This document shows positions 40,901 to 51,535 of a stretch of DNA of 64,000 nt, piece after piece. Numbering within the stretch: position 1 is the first letter of the stretch; every line of letters begins with the position of its first letter. The DNA lies in the NCBI RefSeq assembly GCF_042453785.1, contig NC_091669.1, positions 35,233,001-35,297,000 on the forward strand. The letters are read 5' to 3'. The notes beneath the pieces were generated by a model. The model searched no databases. It was given only the letters and a program-made list of their open reading frames with translations, and was not told the DNA's origin. The stretch is from Malus domestica. Taxonomy: Eukaryota > Streptophyta > Magnoliopsida > Rosales > Rosaceae. The translations under genes were made by a program, and so were the position numbers.

Positions 40901-41588
40901 TTGGGGTAAACACTTTTGTAATAAACCATTTGAAGTTTTGATGAAAAAATATGGTATTACTCACAAAGTGGCTACCCCTTATCACCCCTAAATAAGTGGC
41001 CAAGTTGAACTTGCCAATTGGGAGATAAAACAAATTTTAGAAAAAACGGTTAGCCCAAATCGCAAAGATTGGTCTATCCGACTAACCGATGCATTATGGG
41101 CTTATTGTACAGCTTTTAAAACCCCGCTTGGTATGTCTCCCTATATACTAGTTTATGGGAAACCTTGTCACTTGCCTGTGGAACTGGAACACAAAGCCTA
41201 CTGGGCTATTAAGATGTTCAATTTTAACTTAGATGCTGCTGGTTTGAATAGAAAACTTCAATTGAATGAATTGGCAGAAATTAGGAATGAGGCTTATGAA
41301 AGTTCTAAAATTTACAAGGAACGAATGAAAGTTTTCCTTGATAAAAATATTTTGAGAAAAACTTTTGAGCCTTTGCAGAAAGTACTCTTGTACAATTCGA
41401 GGTTGCATTTGTTTCCTGGTAAACTTCGTTCTAGATGGACATGTCCTTATGTTGTGAAAAGAGTTTTTCCTTTTGGAGTTGTGGAGGTCGAGGTTCTAAT
41501 GAATGGTAATGTATTTAAAGTTAATGGTCAGTGGCTTAAGCCCTTTTTGGAAAGTATTGCCTTGCAGGATGAGACCATTAGTTTTTAG
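37951..41588 (+). pseudogene. Athila pol (protease, RT, RNase H, integrase), broken
   Basis: Successive open pieces (37973-38290, 38431-39069, about 39050-39250, 39263-40003, 40007-40576, 40643-40991, 41133-41588) are separated by stops or shifts at roughly 38290, 39067, 39248, 40001, 40574, 40880 and 40990. Protease is seen as LLDLGASVNLLP near 38132. RT follows, with RMPFGL and FMDDISVFG near 39478. RNase H has CDASDYAIGAML. Integrase has [10 protein letters not shown] and HKVATPYHP. The order is that of Ty3/gypsy pol. Eight or so lesions make it inactive. Confidence 0.92.
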
Positions 41589-43283
41589 GATCCTGTTTAT
41601 CAGGACTGATTTCTTTACTCTAGCCCATATTTTCTTTTATTTTTCTGTTTCGTTTGTTTTGTTTCTTTTTCAGTTTATTAATGTGTCACCGATCAGTTGC
41701 TGAAAGAATTTCAAAGCCTTCTTAGACCTTCCAGGTGTATTCTTTCCTGAGTCTTTTTCTCCATTTAAATTGCGTGTCTTTCTTGCTTATTATTCTTTTG
41801 AATATTAACATTGAGGACAATGTCAGTTTTAAGTTGGGGGGAGTAGAAGTATATTTTACTTGCTTTTGGCGACATGTTGAGTTGTTTTTCATTTTATTTT
41901 TATTTTATGTAATTTTCGTCCCTTCCCTTAAAAAAAAAAGTCCAATATAAAAAAAAATGAAAAAAGAAAATTGCATTTTTCTTACTGTTTTTAATTAGAT
42001 TTTTGTTAGTTTCTCAACCCAATGAGATTGAATTGAACTTCATACATGGTAATTAAGGAAATAGTGAGCATGTTTTAAGTGAGATGCTTTATTCTCTTAT
42101 TAGCTCTCTCCCTTTTCGATTATTCTTGGAAAAGCAATGCACATAGCCATCTTGATGTGAAACTAATGCATGATTTAAAGATTAATATGTGAATCTAGTG
42201 ATTTTGTGTAGCCTTGTGAGTTTTGGAGCCTATATGATTGAAACATTATACATCAATCACTTTTCATTCTTGTGCGTATGATCTCACAATCACATGTATC
42301 TCTAGAACTTGCTTGAAACCTTTCGAACATATTTCAATTCATGTGATAACTTGAAAATGAAGAAGGCATTTAGGATATCCACCATGGCCAAACAAGCTAG
42401 TGTCCCTGATACATTATCCCTTAGATAACCATTTGAGCCTAAATAAGCATGTTCTTTCATGACCTATGTTCTCCTTACCCATAAAGCTTAAATACTATAT
42501 CCTACCTCAGTCTATGGAAGTTTGTAGAGTGGAAAAGTCTTGAAAGGAAAGGAGTATATGTGTTTGGTATCTAAGCTGGCTCTTGTTTATACTATTTATT
42601 TGAAGAAAAAAAAAAGAGAAAAAAAAAACAATCTTGCTAAAATGAAGTCTGAGACCCAACACAATGAAATTTGGTCTTTAATAGTGAAAAGTGTTCAAGA
42701 TATTGGTGGAGCCACCGATTCAAGTGACTTTGCAGTCAATTCTTTTCATCATGTGCTCTACTAATTTTCATAGGCTCTTTGTTTTCCCATTCCTTTTTCT
42801 TTTTTCTTTTTACCTTAACTACAAGCCCCATTACAACCTTAATAAAGATCTTTGATTCAAGTAGTCACATGATATTGATAACGAGTTGGTGGACAAGCAA
42901 GCATATGACGGCATATTTTTATGAGATCACTTCAGTGTGACACATTAATTAAAAAATATTGAGTGCATGAGTGTAAATCCTATGAGAGACTCACTTGTTT
43001 TCATATTGAGAATTAAAAAAGTTTAGGATCACATTGTTATGGCTATTTCACACACTACACTCCAAGGATATTTGAGAAATCATTGCTAATACTAGAATAT
43101 TGTGGATTCGCTTGCTTTATGCTTATTAAGGTTCTTGATTATTATGTACACTTGAATAAAATGCTTAGAGGGTTATGTAGGGGAAACTGATTTTTCCATG
43201 CGACTTTTTGTTTTTGGTTTGGTGCTAGATTATGTTTTCAATTGCTTGAATTGCTAGAGACTAGCAATAAGCTAGTTGGGGGG
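41589..43283 (+). other. Athila 3' non-coding region up to the polypurine tract
   Basis: 1.7 kb without a recognisable env-like frame, which some Athila elements carry here. AT-rich with A-runs near 41925-41965 and 42605-42630. It ends in the tract AGTTGGGGGG at 43274-43283. Confidence 0.7.
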
Positions 43284-44476
43284 TGTGATAATTGCTCAAA
43301 AGTGCATGTCTAATACGCTTTGATTATACTTGTTACATGTTTTTCTCTAGTAATTTATCAAATTTGTGCTTTATCATGTATAACTGGTCAAATAGGTTTT
43401 ATATCTAATTTGTTTTAATTTTTTACTAATGTTATATTAATGTTCATGTGCAAGACTATGAGAATGTTGCAAGGAAATTAAAGGTTGAGGCACAAGACAA
43501 TAAATTGGTGATTAACTCTATGTCGGTTACCGAAAAGAAATGAAGAAAGGAGAAGGCAAAGAAGAAGAAAAAGAAACGGCCAGCCATTACCATTTCAATA
43601 TGGCATTAGGGCTTATCAATGACCATTATTCAAAGGGTTATGGGGATTGGCATTAACATATTAATAATGGGTTGATGAATGACCATTATTCAAGAAGAAG
43701 AATATGAAGGGAGGTTGGGTGTGGCAGCAACCTATATAATCTCCATTTGATTGTTTTCCAAGGGGACCCCGGCTCTTTCATAATTTTAGACTTTTCTTTT
43801 TCTATTTAGTTTATGGAGAACTAATCTCTCTAGCTAAGGCTAAGGGTACAATTATGTAGTTTTATTATTTCGATTCTATTTCGGAGTTTTAATGTCAGTT
43901 TTACATTGTGGATTTTCAACGGAATTTCTTATTTATTCTATTTTCGGATTGATGAATGTTGGTTATGATTCGTAGGTTTAATCATGTTTTTCCTACAATT
44001 TTGTTTCACATTCATGCTTTTAGTGAATTGAATAAATTAGTAGATTGGTACGATTTTGATGGAGTAATTTTTTAATATTTTGTTGTCGTAAGTACAAATA
44101 ATATTTGGGATTATTTCTATAAGAAATTGAATGGGCGTTTTGTTTTGAATATCTACAATGAAAATCACTTTTCAAGAAGTTTTATATGAGGAAAACTTAA
44201 TTGCTATATTTTCTGGTTGAGATTACTTGTTGTTGGTATCTCAGTTAAGTTATAAAAATGAATCGAAATAGTGAAATTGCATAGTGTATGCAGGTGGAAC
44301 CCTGATGCTTTAGTATTTTTAATTGTTGAACTTTTCTTCTATAAGTTACATCTCATTCGATATTGTTCTTTGTTTCAGTCTTGATAATTCTGCATTCTTT
44401 TCAACCCTCTTTGAGGAATACGACACTCAGATTTCGAGGTTATACTACTATGCGACACTTGCACTTGGGTTTAGCA
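43284..44476 (+). repeat. Athila 3' LTR, complete
   Basis: Starts TGTGATAATTGCTC directly after the polypurine tract and ends GGGTTTAGCA. Its first ~146 bases (to about 43430) have no counterpart at the 5' end. The following AAGTAGGAAGC continues into copia-like sequence. Confidence 0.9.
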
Positions 44477-45376
44477 AGTAGGAAGCATAAGGCAATCTTA
44501 GAAAGATTGATAAGGAGGATCAATAAGTGAATGAATTGATGCTTTCAATTTAGGTTTTGATTCACTTAACTACCAAATCTGTGACGTATGTTTCATGTGA
44601 AGGGAGAGCTTATTTCAGTGATTATAAGAGCTCATGGATGCTACCAAGTTCATAGTCTCCGATAGTTCTAGATAAGTAAACTCCATTTGACAGAACATGT
44701 AGGAAGCTTATTAGCTGACTACATTCATTGGTTAATAAAGTAATCTTGCTTATAAATCCATTAAATATCTTTTCTGAATTAATTGTTTGACCTAGTGGGA
44801 GAATGTTGGACATTGGACAATAATCCAACGGTTAATAGGTCTACACAGTTAATTTAAGGCTTGCTTGGAATATAAATAAGATTAGGATTTAGTTAATAGC
44901 TATAGCTTGTACCCCATGTAAAGTTAATATATTTTGGATTTCCTTGGGGGAATAAGAGCTCCTAATTCTATCCTATTTGGAATGAGATTTGATGTATCAA
45001 TTATCCTTGGACTGCAAGGAATCCTAATGACATTATTATGGGAAGATTCATTAGGGTTAAGTCCATATAAATACAAGGCTAAGGTCCCTGCTCATGACAC
45101 ACAGAAACTCATATGAACGTCCCCTTAGTTCTAGTTTAAAGAAGTGTTGAGTGTGCAGAAGACTTTGGTCAACTAACATATTATTCCACATGATTCCAAT
45201 ATGATTTCCGCCGAGGGAGAAGTCCATGGTTGAGCCTATTCCGCATAGTTCTATCAAAGATGGTTCATCTTTCCTACATGCCATGTTGACTTCGAGTACT
45301 TTATCAATTGAGCATAATTTATGAATTCTTTCATGTTAGTGTTTTTAGTTGTTTATGAAATATATGAAGTCTAACA
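44477..45376 (+). mobile_element. Probable copia-type 3' end with LTR
   Basis: GTGGGAGAA (44795-44803) resembles a copia polypurine tract and is followed at once by TGTTGGACATTGG, a common copia LTR start. The LTR-like part would run to about 45376 (ends CTAACA), about 570 bases. The preceding ~320 bases resemble the untranslated tail of a copia element. No matching 5' LTR lies in the window, so the call rests on these motifs. Confidence 0.5.
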
Positions 45377-45946
45377 GTTAGAATCGGTTATAGTGTGTCA
45401 ATACAATGCGCAAGTGCTTCAGCAGCACAGAGGAAGCAATCAAACACTCACTTTGTGTTTAAAGTAACCTAATTAATTAACACAAATTGTTATTAAGTTC
45501 TGCATCTTATAATAATCAACCATAACGAATTTCCACCCAACAATCAGAAAAACACTTCAAATGTCCCAACGAAGAACCCACTGCAAACTGGGTTAGATAG
45601 CAATCGTCACTTGTTACATTATTACGTAAACAATTCCATCGGGGATTTTGTCAGCAAAAAATCAGAACTAGGTTGCACCAATTCGACAACAACAATCGAG
45701 TTCATCCATCCATTAAATAAACTAGGCACAGAAAATGGCAGGACTAATAACATAAAAAATTATGATAGTTAACCATTGAACTCCAAAACTGAAATTAAAA
45801 TTCTAAGCACCATATCAAAATTCATAAACTATAATCCATAACAACTACGGTTCCAAGTCTAAATCAAAATTATTTAAACATAACCATCTGTTCAACAAGC
45901 TACCATAACATTACTCAAAACAAGCATATAAAATGGTGTGTTTGAC
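45377..45946. other. Intergenic DNA, nothing recognised
   Basis: AT-rich sequence without coding signals. The part nearest 45946 is probably 3' UTR-like sequence of the S27a pseudogene copy on the minus strand. Confidence 0.5.
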
Positions 45947-46440
45947 TTAGTCGCCGCCAACCTTCTGGTAAACATAGGTGAGAGCACACTTAGGGCTAGT
46001 TTGGTATTGCTGTGCTTTGAAAAAAAGCTGCTGTGAGAATAAGCAGCTGTGCTGTGAGAATAAGCGGTTGTGAAATAAATCAGCAGAGTGTTTGGTAAAC
46101 TTTTTTGTAAAAGTGCTTTTGAAAAAAAAAAAGTAGTCTGATAGTAGGTATTTTCATTAAAGGAGCACTGTAGCTCCGTGTGCTTTGAAAAAAAGCCAGT
46201 TTTCCAAAGCTGCAAATAGCAGCTTCAACTTTTTCCTTTGATTTCAGCTTATTCTCACAGCAGCTTCCAAAATAAGTCTTTTTTTTTAGTTTACCAAACA
46301 CCTAAAACCCTCACAGCTTTTTTTCATGGATGCTTTTTTTTTAAGCACCTCACTCCCAAACCACCCCTTACCACAGTAGTGCCTGTCGAAATGGTATGTA
46401 ATCCTTGCCAGAGCCACAAACTTCAAATGGGCAAGCCAAG
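45947..46440 (-). pseudogene. RPS27A: Ubiquitin-40S ribosomal protein S27a fragment, split by a MITE
   Basis: Read on the minus strand across the MITE at 45993-46367, the frame gives HFDRHYCGK followed by CALTYVYQKVGGD and a TAA at 45949-45947. This is the C-terminus of the S27a part of ubiquitin-S27a fusion proteins, including the last two zinc-ribbon cysteines. Upstream, CPFEVCGSG matches the CPNAECGAG part of the zinc ribbon but in another frame, about two bases short, and further upstream the match fades and contains a stop. No ubiquitin moiety was seen. It is a decayed partial copy, not a working gene; processed or genomic origin cannot be told. Confidence 0.88.
45993..46367. mobile_element. 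Tourist-like (PIF/Harbinger) MITE, 375 bp
   Basis: Ends read GGGCTAGTTTGGTATTG and, inverted, GGGGTGGTTTGGGAGTG; a TTA duplication flanks it (45990-45992, 46368-46370). TTA target sites and GGG..GTTTGG termini are typical of PIF/Harbinger MITEs. The interior carries inverted pieces of AAGCTGCTGTGAGAATAAGC. Removing it joins the S27a codons exactly. Confidence 0.9.
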
Positions 46441-46650
46441 ATATGCATTTAAATTTCTGGTGGACTTAATTCAATTTGGTAGAGAATGATAAAGAGAGAG
46501 GCTCCGTCTCCATCAATCCAATACTTAGACAGGAAATTCTTGCATAAACTATTGCAAGTAGTAGCGCATATTCATAATCCAAAAGGCAATAATATAACCA
46601 TTTTTAGCAATAATTCTAGCTAGAGACACGTCACGACGATCATAAACACC

Positions 46651-46816
46651 GGAGTAAGATTCTCTCATCTCCAAATTTCCCTCTCCTCCCCTCCAGTCCC
46701 TTCATATTAAACAGTCATGATTAAATCACATTAACATTTGGTGTTGACTTCTTTATAGAAAGAGAGAAAAAAAAAGTGAGAGAGAGGATGGGACTGGAGG
46801 GAAAATGTCCTACTCT
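46651..46816. mobile_element. Small MITE-like inverted repeat
   Basis: GGAGTAAGATTCTC on the left faces AGAGTAGGACATTTTCC (inverted) on the right, and the inner arms share CCCTCCAGTCCC. The centre holds GATTAAATCACATTAACAT, similar to the MITE in galactinol synthase. A clean target duplication was not found. Confidence 0.5.
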
Positions 46817-46881
46817 AGAATCACCTGGACTTCTTCAGTGCAATTGGCTTTTATGCCGAATGTATTGTTTACTTTTAAAAT

Positions 46882-47051
46882 AGGCTAATACTAGGGAGAC
46901 TAAATTTAGAAACAAAGTTTTGAAAACTAAAGGACATGGAAGTTGATGATTGATTTATTACTTAAACGCTGATAAACATGCTTATTCCTATTGGTGACAC
47001 ATCGTTTAATTTATAAATTTAGTCTTCAAATTTAGTTTCTATAGCATTACT
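46882..47051. mobile_element. MITE copy 1 of a tandem pair, 9 bp duplication
   Basis: Begins AGGCTAATACTAGGGAGACT and ends, inverted, AAGTAATGCTATAGAAACT. TTTTAAAAT is present on both sides (46873-46881, 47052-47060), as expected for a Mutator-type MITE. Confidence 0.7.
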
Positions 47052-47060
47052 TTTTAAAAT

Positions 47061-47226
47061 AAGAGTGATGCTAGGGAGACCAAATTTTTTAAATCAAATT
47101 GCAAACCAAATGATGTGTCATAAAAAAGAAATAAGCAGGTTAATCGACACTTAATTTTAATTAATAATCCAATAATCTATAATCACATAATTTAATTTGC
47201 AAATTTGATCTCCCTAACATTACTCT
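47061..47226. mobile_element. MITE copy 2 of the tandem pair
   Basis: Termini AAGAGTGATGCTAGGGAGAC and, inverted, AAGAGTAATGTTAGGGAGAT extend to about 27 matching bases. The same family as copy 1. Flanks share AAAAT (47056-47060 and 47227-47231). Confidence 0.78.
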
Positions 47227-47231
47227 TAAAA

Positions 47232-47799
47232 TAAATTTGAAAAGAAATGAATTGTAGGTAACAGTCAATGACATTGAAGTGCACGTCAAACTTTTTCTCC
47301 TCCTTTTGTCCGCAATTTTTCTTATCTGGGTTGAGTCATCTTCTTCTTTTGTTCCGCAATTTGTTTTTAGGTTTGGTTTTCTTCCAACGCCATGGCCATG
47401 GCTCTTCGGATTTTTATGTTATGCTATTTTTTTTTTTGCAACTCTCTCTGGCTCATCAAATCCTCTCTCCATCCTTTGCCTCGCCGTGTGCAAGCTCTTC
47501 AGCGAGTTCAATTTTCATATGCCCGCGGTCTGCACCGTCGAAATAATCCCCACCAAATCAACGAAAACTGGTCGTATATGGAAAACGAAGACCTCCGACG
47601 CGAAAACCCACCTACCATAAGGTCTTTGACGAGGACGTCACTGCCTTCGTGTTGAAGAATACTATTTGAAAACCAACTTTTGCTATTTAGGGATGATCAT
47701 TGGGCGGGAGTGTGAAAACATAAATTAACCACAATTGAAAAATGACACATAGATTATATACTAAATATGACGTTTTTAACTTTGACATTGTGAGTAGAC
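47232..47799. other. Region with an unassigned small frame
   Basis: Open frames of about 85-113 codons lie at 47268-47655 but overlap in all three frames and match nothing I know. A short stretch near 47605-47670 reads KVFDEDVTAFVLKNTI, perhaps a gene relic. The evidence is too weak for a gene call. Confidence 0.3.
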
Positions 47800-48675
47800 T
47801 AGGGCTGGGCAAACGGGTCCTGGACCCGCGGGTAGGGGCGGGTAATACGGGTACGGGACGGGTATGGTCCGGTTCTTAGTTTTGTAAAAATAGATCGGGG
47901 TAGGGCGGGCCGGGTAATTGAAGTTTTAGGGGCGGGCCGGTTCCAAAATTATAGGATCCGCGAGTACCCGGATCGGCCCATTTGTGTTAGATTGGACGGA
48001 CGAGATTTAATATCATCTCTCCATCCAATCTCAACCGTCAGTTCAAGTTTTCAACTTTTAACCCTAGCCAACCTTCCCCGAGTCCCGAGTTCCAGAAGCA
48101 TCATCTCAGCAGCCTCAGACCTCAGTCTCTCGGATTCTCAGACTCTCCCTCGACTCCCTCTCCCTGAGTCCCTCTCCCTATCCCTCCCTCTCCCTCGAAT
48201 CCCTCTCCCTATCCCCTTCCCTCGACTCCGACTCACAGTGCTCACCTCACCACTCTCACAGCGCTGTCGCGAGTCGCGACCAACATCATCACCCCCCATC
48301 ACCACCTCCGCCGTCGCAACCACCATCATCACCCCATCACCACCGTCGAGGACACTGCTACTACCAGTACCAAGGCAAGTACCAACCATCATCCCTCTAA
48401 AATTTAGGTAATTTTGAATTAGGTTTTACTATTAATGTGAATTTCTGGTGTAGGGATTTTTAGGGGTTTTAAGTTAGAATTTGTAGAATTTGTAGATCGA
48501 TGATTGAGCTATAAAAAATATTCCTCTTTTGATTTTTTTCAGAAAGAGAGGAAATGCTTACGATATTATAGATATTTGAACTCTTCCCTGTGCTGCTCAA
48601 TGTTTTGTGAATTTTCTCATGTGATTGATGAAATGAGGTTAAAGGAATCCGTAATAATTGGCTTTGCAATTCAAT

Positions 48676-49010
48676 TTCTGTGACAAAGTTGTGGGGTATG
48701 GCCCTGAGGTTGTTCAAGGACAGCTGATTAAGGTAATTAATCAGGAATTTATTTTTCCAGATAATCAAAGCCTATTACTGGATTCTACAAAATGGGTTTT
48801 CTTGTTTATGTATTAAATTCTTGAAGCAAACACAATATTAAGAATTGTAATTAACTAATTATGATTAGGGTGTTTTTGCATGTGGGTTCTGAACAATTTT
48901 GTGAAACAAATGCACAGGCACACTATGTTGGGAAATTGGAGAATGGAAAGGTGTTTGATAGCAGCTACAATCGTGGGAAGCCTCTTACTTTTCGTGTCGG
49001 TGTTGGTGAG
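48676..49010 (+). pseudogene. FKBP13: Captured fragment of a chloroplast FKBP13-like prolyl isomerase
   Basis: Two exon-like blocks in one frame: 48676-48732 (FCDKVVGYGPEVVQGQLIK) ending at a GTAATT donor, and 48918-49010 ([16 protein letters not shown], then the [13 protein letters not shown] stretch) between a CACAG acceptor and a GTGTGT donor. They match the start of the FKBP domain of thylakoid-lumen FKBP13, a peptidyl-prolyl isomerase. The intron has been kept, so genomic DNA rather than mRNA was captured. The transit peptide and the C-terminal half of the domain are missing, so no isomerase can be made. Both lie inside hAT element 1. Confidence 0.88.
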
Positions 49011-49549
49011 GTGTGTCTCTAATTGTACATCCATGAGTTATATGAATGTGTTCATAATTTTCAGCAATGCTGTGCTTAATTGCCTTGACCAATATCAAAT
49101 CAAGAAATCTGTTCTTTGATGCACATATGAGGACTCAAGTCCTTTATCATTGTAGCTTGTCATTTCTTCTGTCATTATTATATGTAAGCACTTGGTGAAT
49201 TTGTTTTGTGCTCACCTACGATCAATGTATTTTTTATTTGGTGAGTTGGTTATATTTATATACCTGTAGGTTATATGAATTTTACAGATCGGCAATTGCA
49301 TGTATATATGTGTGTGTATATATGTGTATCTCTATAGAAATGCCTTATATATATTTCCATGTTCAAGTTGTGGCTATGAATTTCTTGTAATTTTTCTATA
49401 TTTCCGGGTTTTTTGAATTGTTCCTGCTTCTGTATGTGTAAGGTCAGTAAGGTCAGTTTTTTGAATTGTTCTTTGATGCACATATGTGTGTGTATATATT
49501 AGTATCTCTATAAAAACTGCACAAATTGCAGTTTGCATTTTGCAACTGC

Positions 49550-49725
49550 ACAGTCCCACACTGCTTGCAATTTGTGCAGTTTTTTCAAACTGCAATCTGT
49601 GCAGTTTTTTCAAACTGCAATTTGTGGAATCTGTGAAATTTGTGGAATTTGTGCAGTTTTTTCAAACTGCAATATGTGAAATCTGTTCTGTGTAAAAACT
49701 GCAATCTGTGTGCAGCAAACATTTT
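49550..49725. repeat. AAACTGCA/TGCAGTTT short repeats in hAT element 1
   Basis: The phrase TGTGCAGTTTTTTCAAACTG occurs at least three times with related AAACTGCAATTTGTG units, forming many small palindromes. It lies just inside the right GC-rich subterminal block. Confidence 0.8.
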
Positions 49726-49917
49726 TAAACAGGAAAAAAAAAGGACCCGTGTACCCGGACCGAACCGGCCCGTTTCAACCGGGCCGAGTAAGGTCCGGTT
49801 CCTATTTTCAAAATTGTAATGCCCGGCCCGGCCCGTCCCGTCTCCTTTAATTCTGGATCCGGTCCGGTCCCTTCAAAAATGGGCCCGGCCCGGCCCGTGC
49901 CCAGCCCTAGAGTAGAC

Positions 49918-50360
49918 CACAAAATTACCATAAGAGAATAAGATGTATTCTGCCATAAGATAATTGGACTTTTATGCCCTGACGCACCATGGGCTCTCTG
50001 GGCTAACCATGACACCTATTATGAGCTATCTAAACTGCCCATAATATGCCCAGCCATGAAGCCATACCTAGTCAAATGATGGCAGGGCATAGACTCACTA
50101 AAGTCTATCCTTGAGTTTTTGACACACCTGCGTTCTTACTAACATGGACCTTTAGGAATACTAGCTGATAACAATGCGAAGACTGGCCTACATCATCAAG
50201 GATTGCCTAGTATGCACTGCAGCTTCCCCTCCCAGCTGCCTCTTAGGTTTCTCCCCTATAAATAATCAAGTCAATTAAAGGAAATCGTAATCATTTCTTA
50301 TTACTTAGAACTCTCTTAAGTTCTCTTTCTTATCTATTACTTTTCTACTTTGGCATTAGA
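49918..50360. other. Possible LTR remnant, host of hAT element 2
   Basis: Contains a TATA-like CCCCTATAAATAATC at 50253-50267 and a pyrimidine-rich stretch before the hAT insertion. The sequence resumes after the hAT at 51536. This could be the LTR of the old gypsy element whose gag and RT relics lie further right, but no ends were fixed. Confidence 0.35.
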
Positions 50361-50368
50361 GGCCTTTT

Positions 50369-51122
50369 TAGGGGTGGGTTCAAAAAACCAAAAACCGAAC
50401 CGAACCGAAACCGAAAAAACCGAACCGAAAGAAAAAACCGAACCGAATTGAAAAAACCGAACCTAACCGAACTCTTTTGGTTTGGTTCGGTTTTGGTGGT
50501 CTAGAAACCGAACCAAACCGAACCGAACAGAAATAATTAAATTAATATTTTTTAATTTTATTTATTTAATTATTTGATTTTATTATATTAGAATATGATA
50601 CTTCGGACTGCTGCTTTGGTAGGACTTGTTTGCTTTCCAATTCAAATTGTCTTCTCAGCTTCTCCATCTACAACAAAAATTAGAACTTATACCATTACAT
50701 GCAATATTTCTAGTTTATATCATTAAGTGCAACACATATATAAGAACACATATCTCAACTGCACTGCAGTTGATTAGGGAAAGCAAACAGCATATAAAAG
50801 TCTCATGAGTTTATTAAATACTACGAGATCAAAAACAAAATTCAAACTTTCTCACCTATGGCCAAGTATAGTAGCTTCCGTGGCCTAACAATTTTGAAAA
50901 GTATATCAATATATTCAAAAATATTGATGAACACCTCTTCAACATTTGTTGGTGGTAGAAGCTGAACACAGAATGTAGAAATTATTTTATGTAACCACAT
51001 ATATGGATAAAAAAATTCGGACCATAAAGATAAAGAAAATATCAAAAATTGTTACCTAGACAATAATCAAAATAAATAGTATATTATAGAATGTTTATCT
51101 TATTGCTAGTGAAGAATACATG

Positions 51123-51166
<44 letters not shown>

Positions 51167-51527
51167 TTGAGAGAAAGAGAGGAATGAATAAGGTCGTACT
51201 CCATCATCATCGTCTAAAAAGAAATCTATTTACAATTAAACGTTAAACCCAAAATATTTTAAAAAAACCTTTATGTTATAATTCTAGTTGAACTTTAAAT
51301 GTTTATTTTCATTATCTTTAAGTCTAGTCAGAATATTTATGTTATGATTGTGTTGGATATGTTAAAATTTAAGATTTCAAAAATTTTCATTTTTTGAAAA
51401 AAAACAGAAACCGAACCGGAAAAAACCGAACCGAAAAAAAATTAAACCGAATCGAACCGAACCGAAATTTCGGTTTGGTTTCGGTTTTGGCAAAAAATGG
51501 AACCGATTTGAACCGAACCCACCCCTA
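50369..51527. mobile_element. hAT-type non-autonomous element 2, 1.16 kb
   Basis: Termini TAGGGGTGGGTTC and GAACCCACCCCTA, flanked by a perfect 8 bp duplication GGCCTTTT (50361-50368, 51528-51535). Both ends carry about 130 bases of AACCGAACCGAA / TTCGGTTTGGTTCGG repeats. The interior is AT-rich with no coding sequence, plus a (TA)n(GA)n microsatellite at 51122-51167. Confidence 0.95.
51122..51167. repeat. (TA)n(GA)n microsatellite in hAT element 2
   Basis: Alternating TA for about ten units followed by GA for about twelve units. Confidence 0.9.
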
Positions 51528-51535
51528 GGCCTTTT

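Larger units (their letters stand above)
35075..44476 (+). mobile_element. Athila-type Ty3/gypsy retrotransposon, decayed, 5' LTR truncated
   Basis: A partial 5' LTR (35075-36133) and a full 3' LTR (43284-44476, TGTGATAATTG to TTTAGCA) flank gag-pol in plus orientation. The primer site TGGCGCCGTTGC (36144-36155) and the polypurine tract TTGGGGGG just before 43284 are in the expected places. The protease DLGAS box and RT FMDD motif fit the Athila lineage. The first ~146 bases of the 5' LTR are absent, and that LTR starts exactly at the Tat element's TGTTA duplication. Many stops and frameshifts show an old, inactive copy. Confidence 0.9.
47800..49909. mobile_element. hAT-type non-autonomous element 1 with captured FKBP13 fragment, 2.11 kb
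   Basis: Termini TAGGGCTGGGCA and TGCCCAGCCCTA are inverted repeats, flanked by a perfect 8 bp duplication GAGTAGAC (47792-47799 and 49910-49917), the hAT signature. About 170 bases at each end are GC-rich repeats of GGGCGGG/CCGGGCC and GGTCCGG type, probable transposase-binding subterminal repeats. No transposase is encoded. The interior has a CT-rich block (48120-48235), two FKBP13-like exons and a TTTTTTCAAACTGCA repeat (49550-49720). Confidence 0.9.

Noticed and set aside
41589..43283. Athila env-like gene
   Set aside because: No open frame of useful length or membrane segments in the expected place.
47268..47655. Small secreted or membrane protein gene
   Set aside because: Three overlapping frames of similar length, no known motif, T-rich hydrophobic translation; insufficient support.
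47992..48411. 139-codon Ser/Pro/Leu-rich protein in hAT element 1
   Set aside because: Translation of a low-complexity CT-rich block; more likely captured leader or promoter DNA.
48676..49010. Functional FKBP13 gene
   Set aside because: Only two exons of the domain start are present, with no transit peptide and no C-terminal part, and they lie between hAT ends.
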